A stretch of 64,000 bases of DNA from Candidatus Gastranaerophilales bacterium (GCA_944324385.1 CALUWD010000001.1:59327-123326), one strand, 5' to 3'. Shown: positions 45,517-54,527, counted from the first letter of the stretch. Notes: generated by a model not told the origin, from the letters alone. Numbers and translations: made by a program.

Positions 45517-45518
45517 TA

Positions 45519-45902
45519 ATGTTGAATTCTAATTCTATAGAATCATTTATAAATGATAGAAAAAAAGTTTCTGCTTTAATTTATGATGTATTAACACAGA
45601 AAATCTCTGTGCTTGATGCGCTTAAGCAATATCCTAAAAACTTAAGTGACCCGACATTAAATGCTGCTTTTCATGCGCTTGTTCATCTTGAAGCGGATGA
45701 AGATTTAAGAAAGAGCGATTCTTTGTATAAAGACGAGCAAGACATGTATCTTGAAGATATTGCAGATGTTTTAGCTAAAGGCGAAGCTCTGCCCTGCAAT
45801 GTGATTGAGGAGTATAACAAGTATTATAAAGATTCTTTGATTTATCCAAATATCGATAAAAAAACCGTATTTCAACGTTTAAAGAAAATGATAAATTTAT
45901 GA
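45519..45902 (+). CDS. Hypothetical protein, helical
   Basis: The 127-residue protein is mostly helical and acidic (DALKQYPKNLSDPTLNAAFHALVHLEADEDLRKSD in pieces, DMYLEDIADVLAKGE, VIEEYNKYY). It has no signal peptide or membrane segment. It starts two bases after the BlaI-type regulator and overlaps the TadE-like gene by four bases (ATGA), so the three genes are translationally coupled. The family is not recognised. Confidence 0.7.
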   Translation: MLNSNSIESFINDRKKVSALIYDVLTQKISVLDALKQYPKNLSDPTLNAAFHALVHLEADEDLRKSDSLYKDEQDMYLEDIADVLAKGEALPCNVIEEYNKYYKDSLIYPNIDKKTVFQRLKKMINL

Positions 45903-46366
45903 CATTAACCAAAAAAACAGGTCAAAATATTATTGAATTTGTATTTGTCTTTTTTGTTACAATGTCAATTTTTCTTTCAATAATTGAGCTTTCGCTTTAT
46001 TGGCGTGCAAAATATTCTATTGCAAATATAGCAAATGAGATTAGTGCAAATATTCAAATTGCATCTCAAAACAGTAAGTCTGTTGATAAAATAATTGAAT
46101 CTGCTCAAAATTCACTAAAAAAGTCCGCTGGGCTCTTAAATCTTGAAAGCAGTACATTTTCTCTTTCAGGTTCAAATGATTCATATCAAATAAAAAGTAA
46201 TTTTACTAAAAATGGACAGAGTGCTCTTGTTGTATTTGTAGATATTAGAAATTTAAAAAACAGTGATATTTGTACTACAGTTGCATATAACTACAGTGGT
46301 ATTTTTCTTTTTCAAAAAGGAAAAACAATAACCTCCTCTCCTTCTTGTTCTGTACAAAAATTTTAA
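45899..46366 (+). CDS. TadE-like pseudopilin/assembly protein
   Basis: The 155-residue protein has the TadE/TadF plan: a polar start, then GQNIIEFVFVFFVTMSIFLSIIELSLYW as one membrane helix with a glutamate five residues after the Gly, and a Ser/Asn-rich periplasmic domain with two cysteines (DICTTV, SSPSCSV). TadE-like proteins are minor pseudopilins of Tad (Flp) pili and are processed by a prepilin peptidase. No other tad gene is nearby, so this is an orphan. A strong promoter for the next gene begins five bases after its stop. Confidence 0.8.
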   Translation: MTLTKKTGQNIIEFVFVFFVTMSIFLSIIELSLYWRAKYSIANIANEISANIQIASQNSKSVDKIIESAQNSLKKSAGLLNLESSTFSLSGSNDSYQIKSNFTKNGQSALVVFVDIRNLKNSDICTTVAYNYSGIFLFQKGKTITSSPSCSVQKF

Positions 46367-46370
46367 CATT

Positions 46371-46399
46371 CTGACATTTTTAAAAATTTTTGTTATTAT
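46371..46399 (+). promoter_or_regulatory. Promoter of the 46406 gene, probably leaderless
   Basis: CTGACA (46371-46376) and TATTAT (46394-46399) are 17 bases apart, with a TG one base before the -10 (extended -10). Six bases separate the -10 from the ATG at 46406, so the predicted start is the start codon. Confidence 0.65.
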
Positions 46400-46405
46400 T
46401 TTTTT

Positions 46406-47095
46406 ATGAAGACAATTGATGTAATCATTCCTGTATATAATGAGGAAAAAACTTTAGAAGAAATTGTTTCTAAGTTGGAACAAATTGATTTTTGTTCACT
46501 TGAAAAAAAGCTCATTTTTGTCGATGACTCCTCAAGTGATAAAAGTAGGGAAATCTTGGCAAAATACCCTAATCATACAGTCCTTTCGCATAAAAAAAAT
46601 ATGGGTAAGGGCGCAGCTGTAGTAACAGGGATTAAGAATGCGACTGCAGATATTGTCGTAATTCAAGACGCTGATTTAGAATATGACCCAAATGATTACA
46701 ATAAACTTTTGCCATTGATAATAAATAATGAGGCTGATGTTGTATATGGTTCAAGGCTATTGGATAAAAATCAACATAAATCTTTTTTATTTTTGAGTCT
46801 GTTGGCAAATAAATTTTTAACTGCGCTTACCAATCTTTTATATGGCACGCGGATTACAGATATGGAGACTTGTTACAAGGCTTTTAGGCGCGAGAAAATT
46901 TCTGATATTAAAATAAATGCTAAAAAATTTGATTTTGAACCAGAAATTACAGCAAAAGTTATTAAGCGAAAATTAAGATTTAGGGAAGCTCCAATTACCT
47001 ATAATCCGCGCGCTTACAATGAAGGGAAAAAAGTTAAGGCAAAAGATGCACTGCATGCAATTTTTACACTTTTCTACTACAGATTTTTTGATTAG
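46406..47095 (+). CDS. Family 2 glycosyltransferase, dolichol-phosphate-mannose-synthase-like
   Basis: The 229-residue protein is a short GT2 enzyme resembling DPM1/polyprenyl-phosphate hexose synthases: [63 protein letters not shown] and the C-terminal ETCYKAFRR. It has no C-terminal membrane helices, which fits a soluble or monotopic enzyme that loads a sugar on undecaprenyl phosphate. A clear promoter precedes it. Its stop overlaps an in-frame GTG of the rsmH frame. Confidence 0.9.
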   Translation: MKTIDVIIPVYNEEKTLEEIVSKLEQIDFCSLEKKLIFVDDSSSDKSREILAKYPNHTVLSHKKNMGKGAAVVTGIKNATADIVVIQDADLEYDPNDYNKLLPLIINNEADVVYGSRLLDKNQHKSFLFLSLLANKFLTALTNLLYGTRITDMETCYKAFRREKISDIKINAKKFDFEPEITAKVIKRKLRFREAPITYNPRAYNEGKKVKAKDALHAIFTLFYYRFFD

Positions 47096-47097
47096 TG

Positions 47098-47103
47098 TAT
47101 AAT
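47098..47103 (+). promoter_or_regulatory. -10 element of rsmH, probably leaderless
   Basis: A perfect TATAAT ends six bases before the ATG at 47110. No good -35 is seen at the proper distance, so confidence is lower than for the other cases. Confidence 0.45.
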
Positions 47104-47109
47104 TTTTTT

Positions 47110-48033
47110 ATGCAAGAATTTAAACATTATACTGTTATGTTAAATGAAGCAGTCGACGCTCTTGAGTGCGACGGCTCGGATAAAATCTTTGTTGATGCCA
47201 CTTTAGGTGGTGGAGGGCATAGTGAACTTATATTAAAAAAAATCTCCAAAAAAGGCAGACTTATTTCTTTTGATGTTGACTTGGATGCGATTAATGCATC
47301 AAAAGAAAGATTGAAGGATTACAAAAACTTAACCATTGTCCATGACAGCTATACAAATATTAAAGAAAATCTTCTAAAATTAGGAATTGAAAAAATAACA
47401 GGTGGTATTATTTACGACTTAGGTGCATCTTATCACCAGTTAACAACAGGCATGCGCGGTTTTAGTTTTACAAAAGATGCGCCTTTGGATATGAGATTTG
47501 ATGCTAATTCAAACTTTAGCGCATGGGATGTTGTGAACAAATATAAAGAAAATCAACTAGTTGAAATTTTTTCTAAATACGGCGAAGAACATTATTCAAA
47601 GCGTATCGCTCGCGCAATTGTAAATTCTCGTCCTCTTAACACTACTTTGCAATTGGCGGAGCTTATAAAAAAATCTGTACCCAAAGCAAATACTCGTATT
47701 CACCCTGCAACAAGGGTTTTTCAGGCAATAAGAATTGAAGTAAATCATGAGTTGTTAAATTTTGAAAATTCATTAAAAGAAGTGGTTACATTATTAGATT
47801 CTGGTGCTATAATTAGTGTAATAACATTCCATTCTTTGGAAGATAGACTTGCTAAGTCTATATTAAAAAATCTTTCACTTGATTGTAGATGCGATAAAAA
47901 TGTACCTGTCTGTAAATGTGAAGGAAAACTGGTAGAGTTGGTTAATAAAAAGCCTATCTGCCCAAGCGAGGAAGAAATTAAAATAAATCCGCCTTCAAGG
48001 AGTGCAAAATTGCGAGTGGCAAGACGGATTTAA
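47110..48033 (+). CDS. rsmH: 16S rRNA (cytosine-1402-N4)-methyltransferase
   Basis: The 307-residue enzyme methylates N4 of C1402 in 16S rRNA. The N-terminal HYTVMLNEAVDAL, the SAM motif VDATLGGGGHSELIL, YDLGASYHQLTTGMRGFSF and the C-terminal ITFHSLEDRLAKSIL, then PSRSAKLRVARRI are all typical of RsmH (MraW). The ATG at 47110 matches the family start; the GTG at 47095 overlaps the upstream stop. It opens a division/wall gene run (rsmH, ftsL-like, ftsI, murE) with no mraZ in front. Confidence 0.95.
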   Translation: MQEFKHYTVMLNEAVDALECDGSDKIFVDATLGGGGHSELILKKISKKGRLISFDVDLDAINASKERLKDYKNLTIVHDSYTNIKENLLKLGIEKITGGIIYDLGASYHQLTTGMRGFSFTKDAPLDMRFDANSNFSAWDVVNKYKENQLVEIFSKYGEEHYSKRIARAIVNSRPLNTTLQLAELIKKSVPKANTRIHPATRVFQAIRIEVNHELLNFENSLKEVVTLLDSGAIISVITFHSLEDRLAKSILKNLSLDCRCDKNVPVCKCEGKLVELVNKKPICPSEEEIKINPPSRSAKLRVARRI

Positions 48034-48048
48034 ATCAGGAGAGATAGC

Positions 48049-48549
48049 TTGAGTTCACTTTCTTTTAATAAAAACAAAAAAAATAATAATAACGCACCAA
48101 AACTTAGAAAGGTGCAAAAAAAGTCTATAGAAACTTCTATTGTTCGTGGTCAAAATACTGGCAGTGAAAATAACCAAATAATCAGTGGTTACTTTGTAAA
48201 GGAAAAGTCTTATAAAGAAATGGTAATCGCCAGAGTTAACTCATTCCTTTGTGCTTTATTGGGTTTTTTGGTACTGGTTTGTCTTGTCAGTTATTACTTT
48301 GTAACTATGGGTGAAGTTAAACTAAATCAGATTAGGAAAGAAACTCTTGCACTTAATTACGAAAATGAGGATTTGCAAAACAAACTTGATAATTTGCAGT
48401 CTTTTTACAATGTTGATATGGCAGTTGCAAAGTCAAACATGCTTCAACGTGCTACAAAGGTTGTTGAACTGTCTGCAGCTAAGCTTCCAAGTGTAAGATT
48501 TGAAAATCAAGACAGTGCGCAGAAAAAAGCTTGGTCTATGGGCTACTAA
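48049..48549 (+). CDS. FtsL-like single-pass division protein
   Basis: The 166-residue bitopic protein has a basic Asn/Lys-rich cytoplasmic tail of about 62 residues, one membrane helix (about 63-85: SFLCALLGFLVLVCLVSYYFV), and a periplasmic coiled coil (KLNQIRKETLALNYENEDLQNKLDNLQSF in pieces). Sequence similarity to FtsL is low, as usual. The call rests on topology and on position between rsmH and ftsI. The start is TTG at 48049 with CAGGAGAG (48036-48043) upstream; no ATG in frame gives a full N-terminus. Confidence 0.75.
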   Translation: MSSLSFNKNKKNNNNAPKLRKVQKKSIETSIVRGQNTGSENNQIISGYFVKEKSYKEMVIARVNSFLCALLGFLVLVCLVSYYFVTMGEVKLNQIRKETLALNYENEDLQNKLDNLQSFYNVDMAVAKSNMLQRATKVVELSAAKLPSVRFENQDSAQKKAWSMGY

Positions 48550-48555
48550 AATTCT

Positions 48556-50274
48556 ATGAGCAAGGATAGATATAAAAAATTTGACAAAAGAATTGGTTGT
48601 TTGCAATTTTGCTTTTCTTCTTTTATTGCCTTGTTGCTAATATATTTGTTTCTTATACAGGTTATGGATATCAGGCACTATAGAGATAGGGCAAAAAAAC
48701 AGCGTTCATCTAAACTTTTTGTTTTAAGAGGTGAAATTTTAGATAGAAATGGCTATAAACTTGCTTCTGATAATACCTCCTTTAATCTGTATGCACACCC
48801 GATGTATTACGACCATACCCCTGGTGAATTAGCGCAAATACTTTCACCTTTGGTTAATATCCCTGTTTCATCTTTGACAAAAACTCTCTCAAGAGATGAA
48901 TCGGTTATTTTGATAAAGAAAACGCTTGATAGAAAAACCGCTGAGGCCATTAAAGCAAAAAGGCTAAGAGAGTTGTCTCTTGAGGTTAAAAATAAAAGAG
49001 TATATCCCCAAGGCTCACTGGCATCTCATATTTTAGGTTATTATAATTCAGATGCTGATGTTGCTGGTGGTATCGAGTATGTCGCTAAGGACTATCTTGA
49101 ATATTTTGACAAAAACATTAGTTATGAAAAAACACCAAGTGGAGATATAATTTACAACTTCAATACAAATCCTGAAGATATAACTGCGCCAATTAAAGGC
49201 AAGACATTGTCTTTAACAATTGATTCTGCTGTTCAGCATATTTGTGAGAAATATCTTAATAAAACAGCACAAAAAACTAAGGCTCTTAGAGGTGCAGTAA
49301 TTGTGCTTGATCCCAAAACCGGAGAGATTCTGGCGCTTGCTGCTTATCCTTATTATGACCCAAACAACTATCAAAAATATTCAATGATTGAAATGAAAAA
49401 TTGGGCTATTACTGACGTTTACCCACCTGGCTCGACTTTTAAAGTTATTACGGTGGCATGTGCTATGGTTAATGGCAAGGTAAACAAAACTACAAGAATT
49501 TTAGACACAGGAAAAATGAAAATCGGCTGGTGGGAAATTCAAAACTATGATTATTATAAAAATAAAAATCCTGGGTTGATTGATTTAGTTTACCTTTTTG
49601 AACATTCAAGCAACGTTGCAAGTGCAAAAGTAGCACAAATGATGAGCGCTCAGGAGTTTTATGATACTCTCAAGATGTTTAATTTTGGTGACGCAACTGG
49701 AATTGACCTCCCTGGCGAGTCATCAGGCATTTTGCCTACGCCAAAGAGTTGGGATGTTGCAACCCATGGTGCTATGGGTTATGGCTATGGTGCGTCTGTT
49801 ACTGCTATTCAAATGGCATCAGCTGTTGCTGCTATTGCTAACAATGGCGTGTGGATTACTCCTCATGTTATTAAATACTCACAAGATGAATTATCGCAAA
49901 AAGTAATTCAAAGGCGCGTAATGAGTGAACAATCTGCAAAAGATTTAACCAACATTTTGGTACAATCAATTGAAAATGGTAAAAATATAGCAAAAATGGA
50001 TGAATATTTTGTCGCAGCAAAGACAGGTACCTCGCGTCGTCCTTTGGACAATGGTGCAGGCTATTCAAATAAATTATACACATCTATGGTAGGTTATTTG
50101 CCTGCAAGCGACCCGAAAATACTCGTTTATGTCGTAGTAGATAGCCCTGGCGGTGAAGCGATTTGGGGTTCTACTGTTGCTGCTCCTATTTTTAAGGACA
50201 TTACAACTGAACTTGTTAAGATTATGAATTTAAACCCTGATAAGAAAAAAGCTGTTAACAAATCAGAAATTTAA
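48556..50274 (+). CDS. ftsI: Class B penicillin-binding protein (FtsI/PBP2-like)
   Basis: The 572-residue protein has one membrane helix (about residues 15-37), a PBP dimerisation domain (about 50-200), and a transpeptidase domain. That domain has the SxxK motif in PPGSTFKVITVACAM near residue 298, the SxN motif in EHSSNVASAKV near residue 353, and KTG in AAKTGTSRR near residue 493. Class B PBPs cross-link peptidoglycan at the division site with FtsW. The position after rsmH and an FtsL-like gene favours FtsI. There is no PASTA domain. Confidence 0.92.
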   Translation: MSKDRYKKFDKRIGCLQFCFSSFIALLLIYLFLIQVMDIRHYRDRAKKQRSSKLFVLRGEILDRNGYKLASDNTSFNLYAHPMYYDHTPGELAQILSPLVNIPVSSLTKTLSRDESVILIKKTLDRKTAEAIKAKRLRELSLEVKNKRVYPQGSLASHILGYYNSDADVAGGIEYVAKDYLEYFDKNISYEKTPSGDIIYNFNTNPEDITAPIKGKTLSLTIDSAVQHICEKYLNKTAQKTKALRGAVIVLDPKTGEILALAAYPYYDPNNYQKYSMIEMKNWAITDVYPPGSTFKVITVACAMVNGKVNKTTRILDTGKMKIGWWEIQNYDYYKNKNPGLIDLVYLFEHSSNVASAKVAQMMSAQEFYDTLKMFNFGDATGIDLPGESSGILPTPKSWDVATHGAMGYGYGASVTAIQMASAVAAIANNGVWITPHVIKYSQDELSQKVIQRRVMSEQSAKDLTNILVQSIENGKNIAKMDEYFVAAKTGTSRRPLDNGAGYSNKLYTSMVGYLPASDPKILVYVVVDSPGGEAIWGSTVAAPIFKDITTELVKIMNLNPDKKKAVNKSEI

Positions 50275-50316
50275 GAGTAAAATAAATCTAAATAAAACTT
50301 GTGTGGAGTAAATAAA

Positions 50317-51777
50317 ATGGAACTGAGTAAGATTATAAAAGAAGTAGAACCTCTTGAGGTATTAAATTTTAAAGATGTTGACATTTGCGGAATTTCATAT
50401 AATTCAAAAACTATAAATTCGCATGAAATTTTTGTTTGTTTAAAAGGAGAGCATGTCGATGGGCATGATTATGCACAAATGGCTTTCGAAAAAGGTGCTG
50501 TTGCTCTTATGTGCGAAAGACCGCTTAGCATTGAAATTCCTCAATTAATTGTTAACTCTACGCAAGAAAAAATTGCTGACTTATCAGCTTGTTTTTACCA
50601 CAATCCATCGCGAGAGTTGAATTTAATAGGTGTTACTGGTACTAATGGCAAAACAACTGTTACCCATTTGATACAAAAGATTTTTGAACAAAATAACAAA
50701 AAGTGTGCTTTAATTGGTACATTGGGTTATAAGTTATCATCAAGCAGTGAATATTTTGAAGCAAAGCATACAACGCCTCAAGCACCTGAGTTGCAGCATA
50801 CATTGCAAAAAATTTTAAAATCAGACATTTTAAATGTCGTAACAGAAGTTAGTTCTCATTCACTAGAACAACATAGGGTAAGAAAATGTAAATTTTCAGG
50901 CGCTGTTTTTACTAACTTGACACAAGACCATCTTGATTTTCACATTACTATGGATAATTATTTTAACGCAAAAGCAAAACTATTTAAGGGTCTTGAAAAG
51001 GGTGCATATGCTGTTATCAATAATGATGATAAATATGCAAAAAGATTTATTGAATCAGTTCCAAAAGATGTTGAATTAATAACATATGGTGTGAAAAATA
51101 ATTCAGATTTAATGGCAAAAAATATAGAATTCACTTCTTCAGGAGTTAGCTTTACCTGCACTTATAAAGGTCAGCAAACCGATATAAAGCTTATGCTAAA
51201 CGGCATGTTCAGTGTTTATAATGCACTTGCAGCAATAGGTTGTGCATTGGCTAATGGTATTGATCTTGAAGTTTCAAAAGCCGCACTAGAAGGCACAAAA
51301 AGCGTTGCAGGTCGTTTTGAGATAGTTTGTACTTCTCCGCTTGTAATTGTAGATTATGCTCACACTCCTGATGGTCTAGAGAATATTTTGCGCGCAGCAA
51401 GAGAGTTGACCCCAAAGGACGGTAGTTTAATTTGTTTATTTGGCTGCGGTGGTGACAGAGATGCAACTAAACGTCCAAAAATGGGAAAAATTGCACAGTC
51501 CTTGAGTGATAAAATTATAGTAACATCTGATAATCCTCGCTCAGAAGATCCTCAGCAGATAATAACCGATATTTTATCGGGTCTTAAATTGATTAATCCA
51601 AAGACTGTTTTTGTCGAACCTGATAGAGCCGAGGCTATCAAAATGCTAAAAACCTTAGCTGGTGAAAAAGATGTTGTAATTGTTGCTGGTAAAGGTCATG
51701 AAGATTATCAAATCTTAAAAGATAAAACAATACATTTTGACGATCGTGAAGAAGTTGCAAAAGTTTTCTTAAATTAA
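50317..51777 (+). CDS. murE: UDP-N-acetylmuramoyl-tripeptide synthetase (MurE)
   Basis: The 486-residue Mur ligase adds the third amino acid to UDP-MurNAc-L-Ala-D-Glu. The ATP loop is GVTGTNGKTTVTHLIQ near residue 110, the central lysine region is in the N-terminal half, and the C-terminal domain carries DNPRSEDP near residue 407. The DNPR form is the meso-diaminopimelate-specific signature, so DAP-type peptidoglycan is predicted. The ATG at 50317 is preceded by TGGAG. It follows ftsI by 42 bases. Confidence 0.94.
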   Translation: MELSKIIKEVEPLEVLNFKDVDICGISYNSKTINSHEIFVCLKGEHVDGHDYAQMAFEKGAVALMCERPLSIEIPQLIVNSTQEKIADLSACFYHNPSRELNLIGVTGTNGKTTVTHLIQKIFEQNNKKCALIGTLGYKLSSSSEYFEAKHTTPQAPELQHTLQKILKSDILNVVTEVSSHSLEQHRVRKCKFSGAVFTNLTQDHLDFHITMDNYFNAKAKLFKGLEKGAYAVINNDDKYAKRFIESVPKDVELITYGVKNNSDLMAKNIEFTSSGVSFTCTYKGQQTDIKLMLNGMFSVYNALAAIGCALANGIDLEVSKAALEGTKSVAGRFEIVCTSPLVIVDYAHTPDGLENILRAARELTPKDGSLICLFGCGGDRDATKRPKMGKIAQSLSDKIIVTSDNPRSEDPQQIITDILSGLKLINPKTVFVEPDRAEAIKMLKTLAGEKDVVIVAGKGHEDYQILKDKTIHFDDREEVAKVFLN

Positions 51778-51835
51778 CCTAAATTATAAAGGGTATTTTC
51801 AAACTTTTATTCTTGTATTAGAATAATAGTTGAAT

Positions 51836-51841
51836 GGAGGA
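51836..51841 (+). promoter_or_regulatory. Shine-Dalgarno site that selects the TTG start of murA
   Basis: GGAGGA lies three to four bases before the TTG at 51845-51847. The family N-terminus (EKLVISGSRPLEGEVSISGAKN) follows directly. An in-frame TTG at 51830 would place this site inside the coding sequence. Confidence 0.65.
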
Positions 51842-51844
51842 AAC

Positions 51845-53158
51845 TTGAGCGAAAAATTAGTAATCAGTGGTTCTCGTCCACTCGAGGGCGAAGTGAGTAT
51901 AAGCGGTGCCAAGAACGCTGTACTTAAGCTTATGGCTGGTGCCTTGCTTGCTCAAGATATTTCAATAATTCATAATGTTCCAGAGCTTACTGATGTCGAG
52001 ATTATGCTTGATGTGCTTGAATGTCTTGGAGCAAAATGTACTTATGATAAAGTTAACAAGTCTGTTGAAATTGATGCTAAAAATTTAACTAGCATTGTGG
52101 CGTCAGATAAATTTGTTAGTAAGATGCGCGCATCCTTTGTTGTTCTGGGTTCTCTTGTTGGACGTATGAAAGAAGCAAGAGTTGCGCTGCCAGGGGGCTG
52201 TAAAATTGGCGAAAGGCGCGTAAACTTCCATATTAAAGGACTAGAGGCGCTCGGTGCAAAATGTAAAATCGAACAAGGTTATGTACATGCTAAAGCTGTT
52301 GAGCTTGCAGGTGCCGATATTTGTCTTGATATTCCATCTGTTGGTGCAACTGAAAATATAATGCTCGCAGCAGTTTTGGCGCAAGGTACAACAAGAATTC
52401 AAAATGCTGCCCAAGAGCCCGAAATTGTTGATTTGGCAAATTTCTTAAAAGCTATGGGTGCGCAAATTGAGGGTGCTGGCACAAATGAAATTACTATTTT
52501 TGGCGTAAGACAAAATGACTTGCATGGAGTTGAATATACAACTATTTCAGATAGAATTGAAGCCGGTACTTATATGAGTGCTATTATTGCTTCTCGTGGG
52601 CATGGAATTATAAAAAATGTTTTTCCAAACCATTTAACGATTTTTACTGGCAAATTGCTCGAAATGGGTGCAAAAATCAAACTTCTTGAACCTAATGTTA
52701 TGGAAGTTTCTTCTAGTTCAAGGCTTTTGCCAATGAATTTTATTACGCAGCCATATCCAGGCTTTCCAACAGATTTACAAGCTCTTGCAATGGCACTTTT
52801 ATCTACTTCAAATGGTATAAGCGTTGTGACAGAAAGTTTGTATGAAAATAGATTTATGCATGTGGCTGAACTTTGGAAAATGGGTGCAAATATTAAACAA
52901 AGTAAAAATCATGCTATAATAAAAGGTGTTGATTATCTTGTTGGAACAAGTGTAACTGCTCCAGATTTAAGAGCAGGGGCAGCACTTGTTGTCGCAGCAA
53001 TCATGGCCCGTGGTGAAAGTGAAATATATGGGCTATCACATATTGACAGAGGTTATGAGAAATTTACGGATAAACTAAAAGGTTTGGGTGTTTGTGTATC
53101 CAGAGTCCCAAGTGAACCTGATTTAATTAAAACCGCAGGAGGTTTAAATGACGCATAA
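51845..53158 (+). CDS. murA: UDP-N-acetylglucosamine 1-carboxyvinyltransferase
   Basis: The 437-residue enzyme catalyses the first committed step of peptidoglycan synthesis, moving enolpyruvate from PEP to UDP-GlcNAc. Visible marks are GEVSISGAKNAVLKLMAG at the N-terminus, the active-site loop LPGGCKIGERRVNFH with the fosfomycin-reactive cysteine intact, TIFTGKLLEMGA, and PGFPTDLQALAMALL. It overlaps the next gene by 11 bases. The start is TTG. Confidence 0.95.
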   Translation: MSEKLVISGSRPLEGEVSISGAKNAVLKLMAGALLAQDISIIHNVPELTDVEIMLDVLECLGAKCTYDKVNKSVEIDAKNLTSIVASDKFVSKMRASFVVLGSLVGRMKEARVALPGGCKIGERRVNFHIKGLEALGAKCKIEQGYVHAKAVELAGADICLDIPSVGATENIMLAAVLAQGTTRIQNAAQEPEIVDLANFLKAMGAQIEGAGTNEITIFGVRQNDLHGVEYTTISDRIEAGTYMSAIIASRGHGIIKNVFPNHLTIFTGKLLEMGAKIKLLEPNVMEVSSSSRLLPMNFITQPYPGFPTDLQALAMALLSTSNGISVVTESLYENRFMHVAELWKMGANIKQSKNHAIIKGVDYLVGTSVTAPDLRAGAALVVAAIMARGESEIYGLSHIDRGYEKFTDKLKGLGVCVSRVPSEPDLIKTAGGLNDA

Positions 53159-53483
53159 ACATAAACGTTGGTATGATTACGATCCATTATTAATTGAAGT
53201 CATTGATCTTCTGAAGAATTATCAAGAAGAACTACATGCTCAGGCTGTTACCTTTTTGGAGAAAGTTGAAGAACAGGTTTCAAAAGAAGCTCTTGATAGA
53301 TTTTATGAAATGGTAAAACCGTTCAATGGTAACAGATGGTATGACAAAGACCCTGTTATTTCAAAAACTGTAGAGCTTTTAAGAGTAGTGCCTCAACAAA
53401 TACAAAAGCAGGCAGCAGACAGCTTTATAGAAGCGTTGCGCGCAAATGGTGTTATAGTTGAAATTACAGAAAAACAAAACTAG
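53148..53483 (+). CDS. Small protein with internal duplication, coupled to murA
   Basis: The 111-residue protein consists of two similar halves. RWYDYDPLLIEVIDLLKNY (residues 6-24) and RWYDKDPVISKTVELLRVV (about 64-82) share W, Y, D, DP, hydrophobic and LL positions, each followed by an amphipathic helix. It has no signal peptide or membrane segment. The start codon overlaps murA by 11 bases, so it is translated with murA. I do not recognise the family; I infer a structural or regulatory role linked to wall synthesis. Its end overlaps the convergent anti-sigma gene by four bases. Confidence 0.72.
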   Translation: MTHKHKRWYDYDPLLIEVIDLLKNYQEELHAQAVTFLEKVEEQVSKEALDRFYEMVKPFNGNRWYDKDPVISKTVELLRVVPQQIQKQAADSFIEALRANGVIVEITEKQN

Positions 53484-53935
53484 TTTCTTTTAAATAATTT
53501 TTTAATTTTATTTATTAGTTTTTCGTCTTCAAGCCTTTTGATTATGCTTTTTTCAAGATTCAGCTCGATGTATTCAAATTGCTTTTCAAAAGTCGTGTTT
53601 AAAAGCTTTTTGAGAGTGTTTATTTTGTGTGTTCGCTCGACTAAATCGCAAGAGAGTGCAAGTGAAGCCTCGATATTATCTTTCATAGTGTCTGATACTT
53701 CATTGTCGCAGTATGCGCTTAAAAGGGCGTATTGCTGAAATTTTTTCGCTCTTTGAATGTTCCTTTGTTGAATTTTATCAAACAATGATTTTATTATTCT
53801 ATATTTTTCCATGCAAAACGGGCAATTTCTTAGATGAATTGCAACCCTATTTCTTTTATTTTCTGATAATTTATCGTCAATATATGGTAAAAGCAGCCTC
53901 GATATATCCTCACAAGTCAGGTTTCCTTTTAGCAT
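53480..53935 (-). CDS. Putative cytosolic zinc-type anti-sigma factor
   Basis: The 151-residue protein has an N-terminal zinc anti-sigma (zf-HC2) motif: ISRLLLPYIDDKLSENKRNRVAIHLRNCPFC (in pieces) with the HxxxCxxC signature. A second segment (LLSAYCDNEVSDTMKDNIEASLALSC) has a similar start and two cysteines. The C-terminus is basic. No membrane helix is present, so it should act in the cytoplasm, as redox or zinc-sensing anti-sigma factors do. It lies ten bases after the ECF sigma gene and is presumably its partner. Confidence 0.82.
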   Translation of the reverse strand: MLKGNLTCEDISRLLLPYIDDKLSENKRNRVAIHLRNCPFCMEKYRIIKSLFDKIQQRNIQRAKKFQQYALLSAYCDNEVSDTMKDNIEASLALSCDLVERTHKINTLKKLLNTTFEKQFEYIELNLEKSIIKRLEDEKLINKIKKLFKRN

Positions 53936-53945
53936 TTTTTCTCCT

Positions 53946-54527
53946 TTAGCTTAAATAGGGTTTTAAATATTCTTGCAATTTTAATCTTGCTCTTGCAATT
54001 CGTGATTTTACTGTACCAATGTTCGAGTTTGTTGCCTGTGCTATCTCTTCGTAGCTAAGTCCTTGAAGTTCTCGCATTATTATTGCCGCCTTAAAAGGGT
54101 CTGGTAATTTGTAAATTGAATTTTTAATTGCAAATTCTAGTTCCTTATCAACAGCTTTTTGATAAGGATTCGAAGCAAAGTCTGGTGCTTCAAAATTCGG
54201 TTTATTCTCGTCTTGGTTGTCAAGGCAAACTTTTTTTACACTCTTTTGTTTTTTGCGTAGAGTGTCATAGAATTGATTTATTATTATTTGATTTAGCCAT
54301 GACTTAAAAGTTCTTGGGTTTTTTAGCTTTTTTATATTCTTTGCAACTTTAAATAAAATTTCTTGAGTTATGTCCATAATCTCGTCTGGCTTTGCATTTA
54401 GATAATATAGAGTTGCAAAAACAGTTTTTTGCTGTCTTTTAATAATTTCTTCTAATGCTTCCATATCACCTTTTTTTGCAAGCTCAATAAGTTCATTTAA
54501 GTTGTTATTTTTTATAGAATATTTCAT
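53946..54527 (-). CDS. ECF-type RNA polymerase sigma factor
   Basis: The 193-residue protein has region 2 (ETVFATLYYLNA-like helix, then EIMDITQEILFKVAKNIKKLKNPRTFKSWLNQIIIN in pieces) and region 4 (LPDPFKAAIIMRELQGLSYEEIAQATNSNIGTVKSRIARARLKL in pieces), with no region 3, as in ECF/RpoE-type sigma factors. A basic linker joins them. It is transcribed with the putative anti-sigma gene downstream. The leader up to the divergent thiD2-thiE gene is 83 bases and AT-rich; no diagnostic autoregulatory promoter could be fixed. Confidence 0.92.
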   Translation of the reverse strand: MKYSIKNNNLNELIELAKKGDMEALEEIIKRQQKTVFATLYYLNAKPDEIMDITQEILFKVAKNIKKLKNPRTFKSWLNQIIINQFYDTLRKKQKSVKKVCLDNQDENKPNFEAPDFASNPYQKAVDKELEFAIKNSIYKLPDPFKAAIIMRELQGLSYEEIAQATNSNIGTVKSRIARARLKLQEYLKPYLS

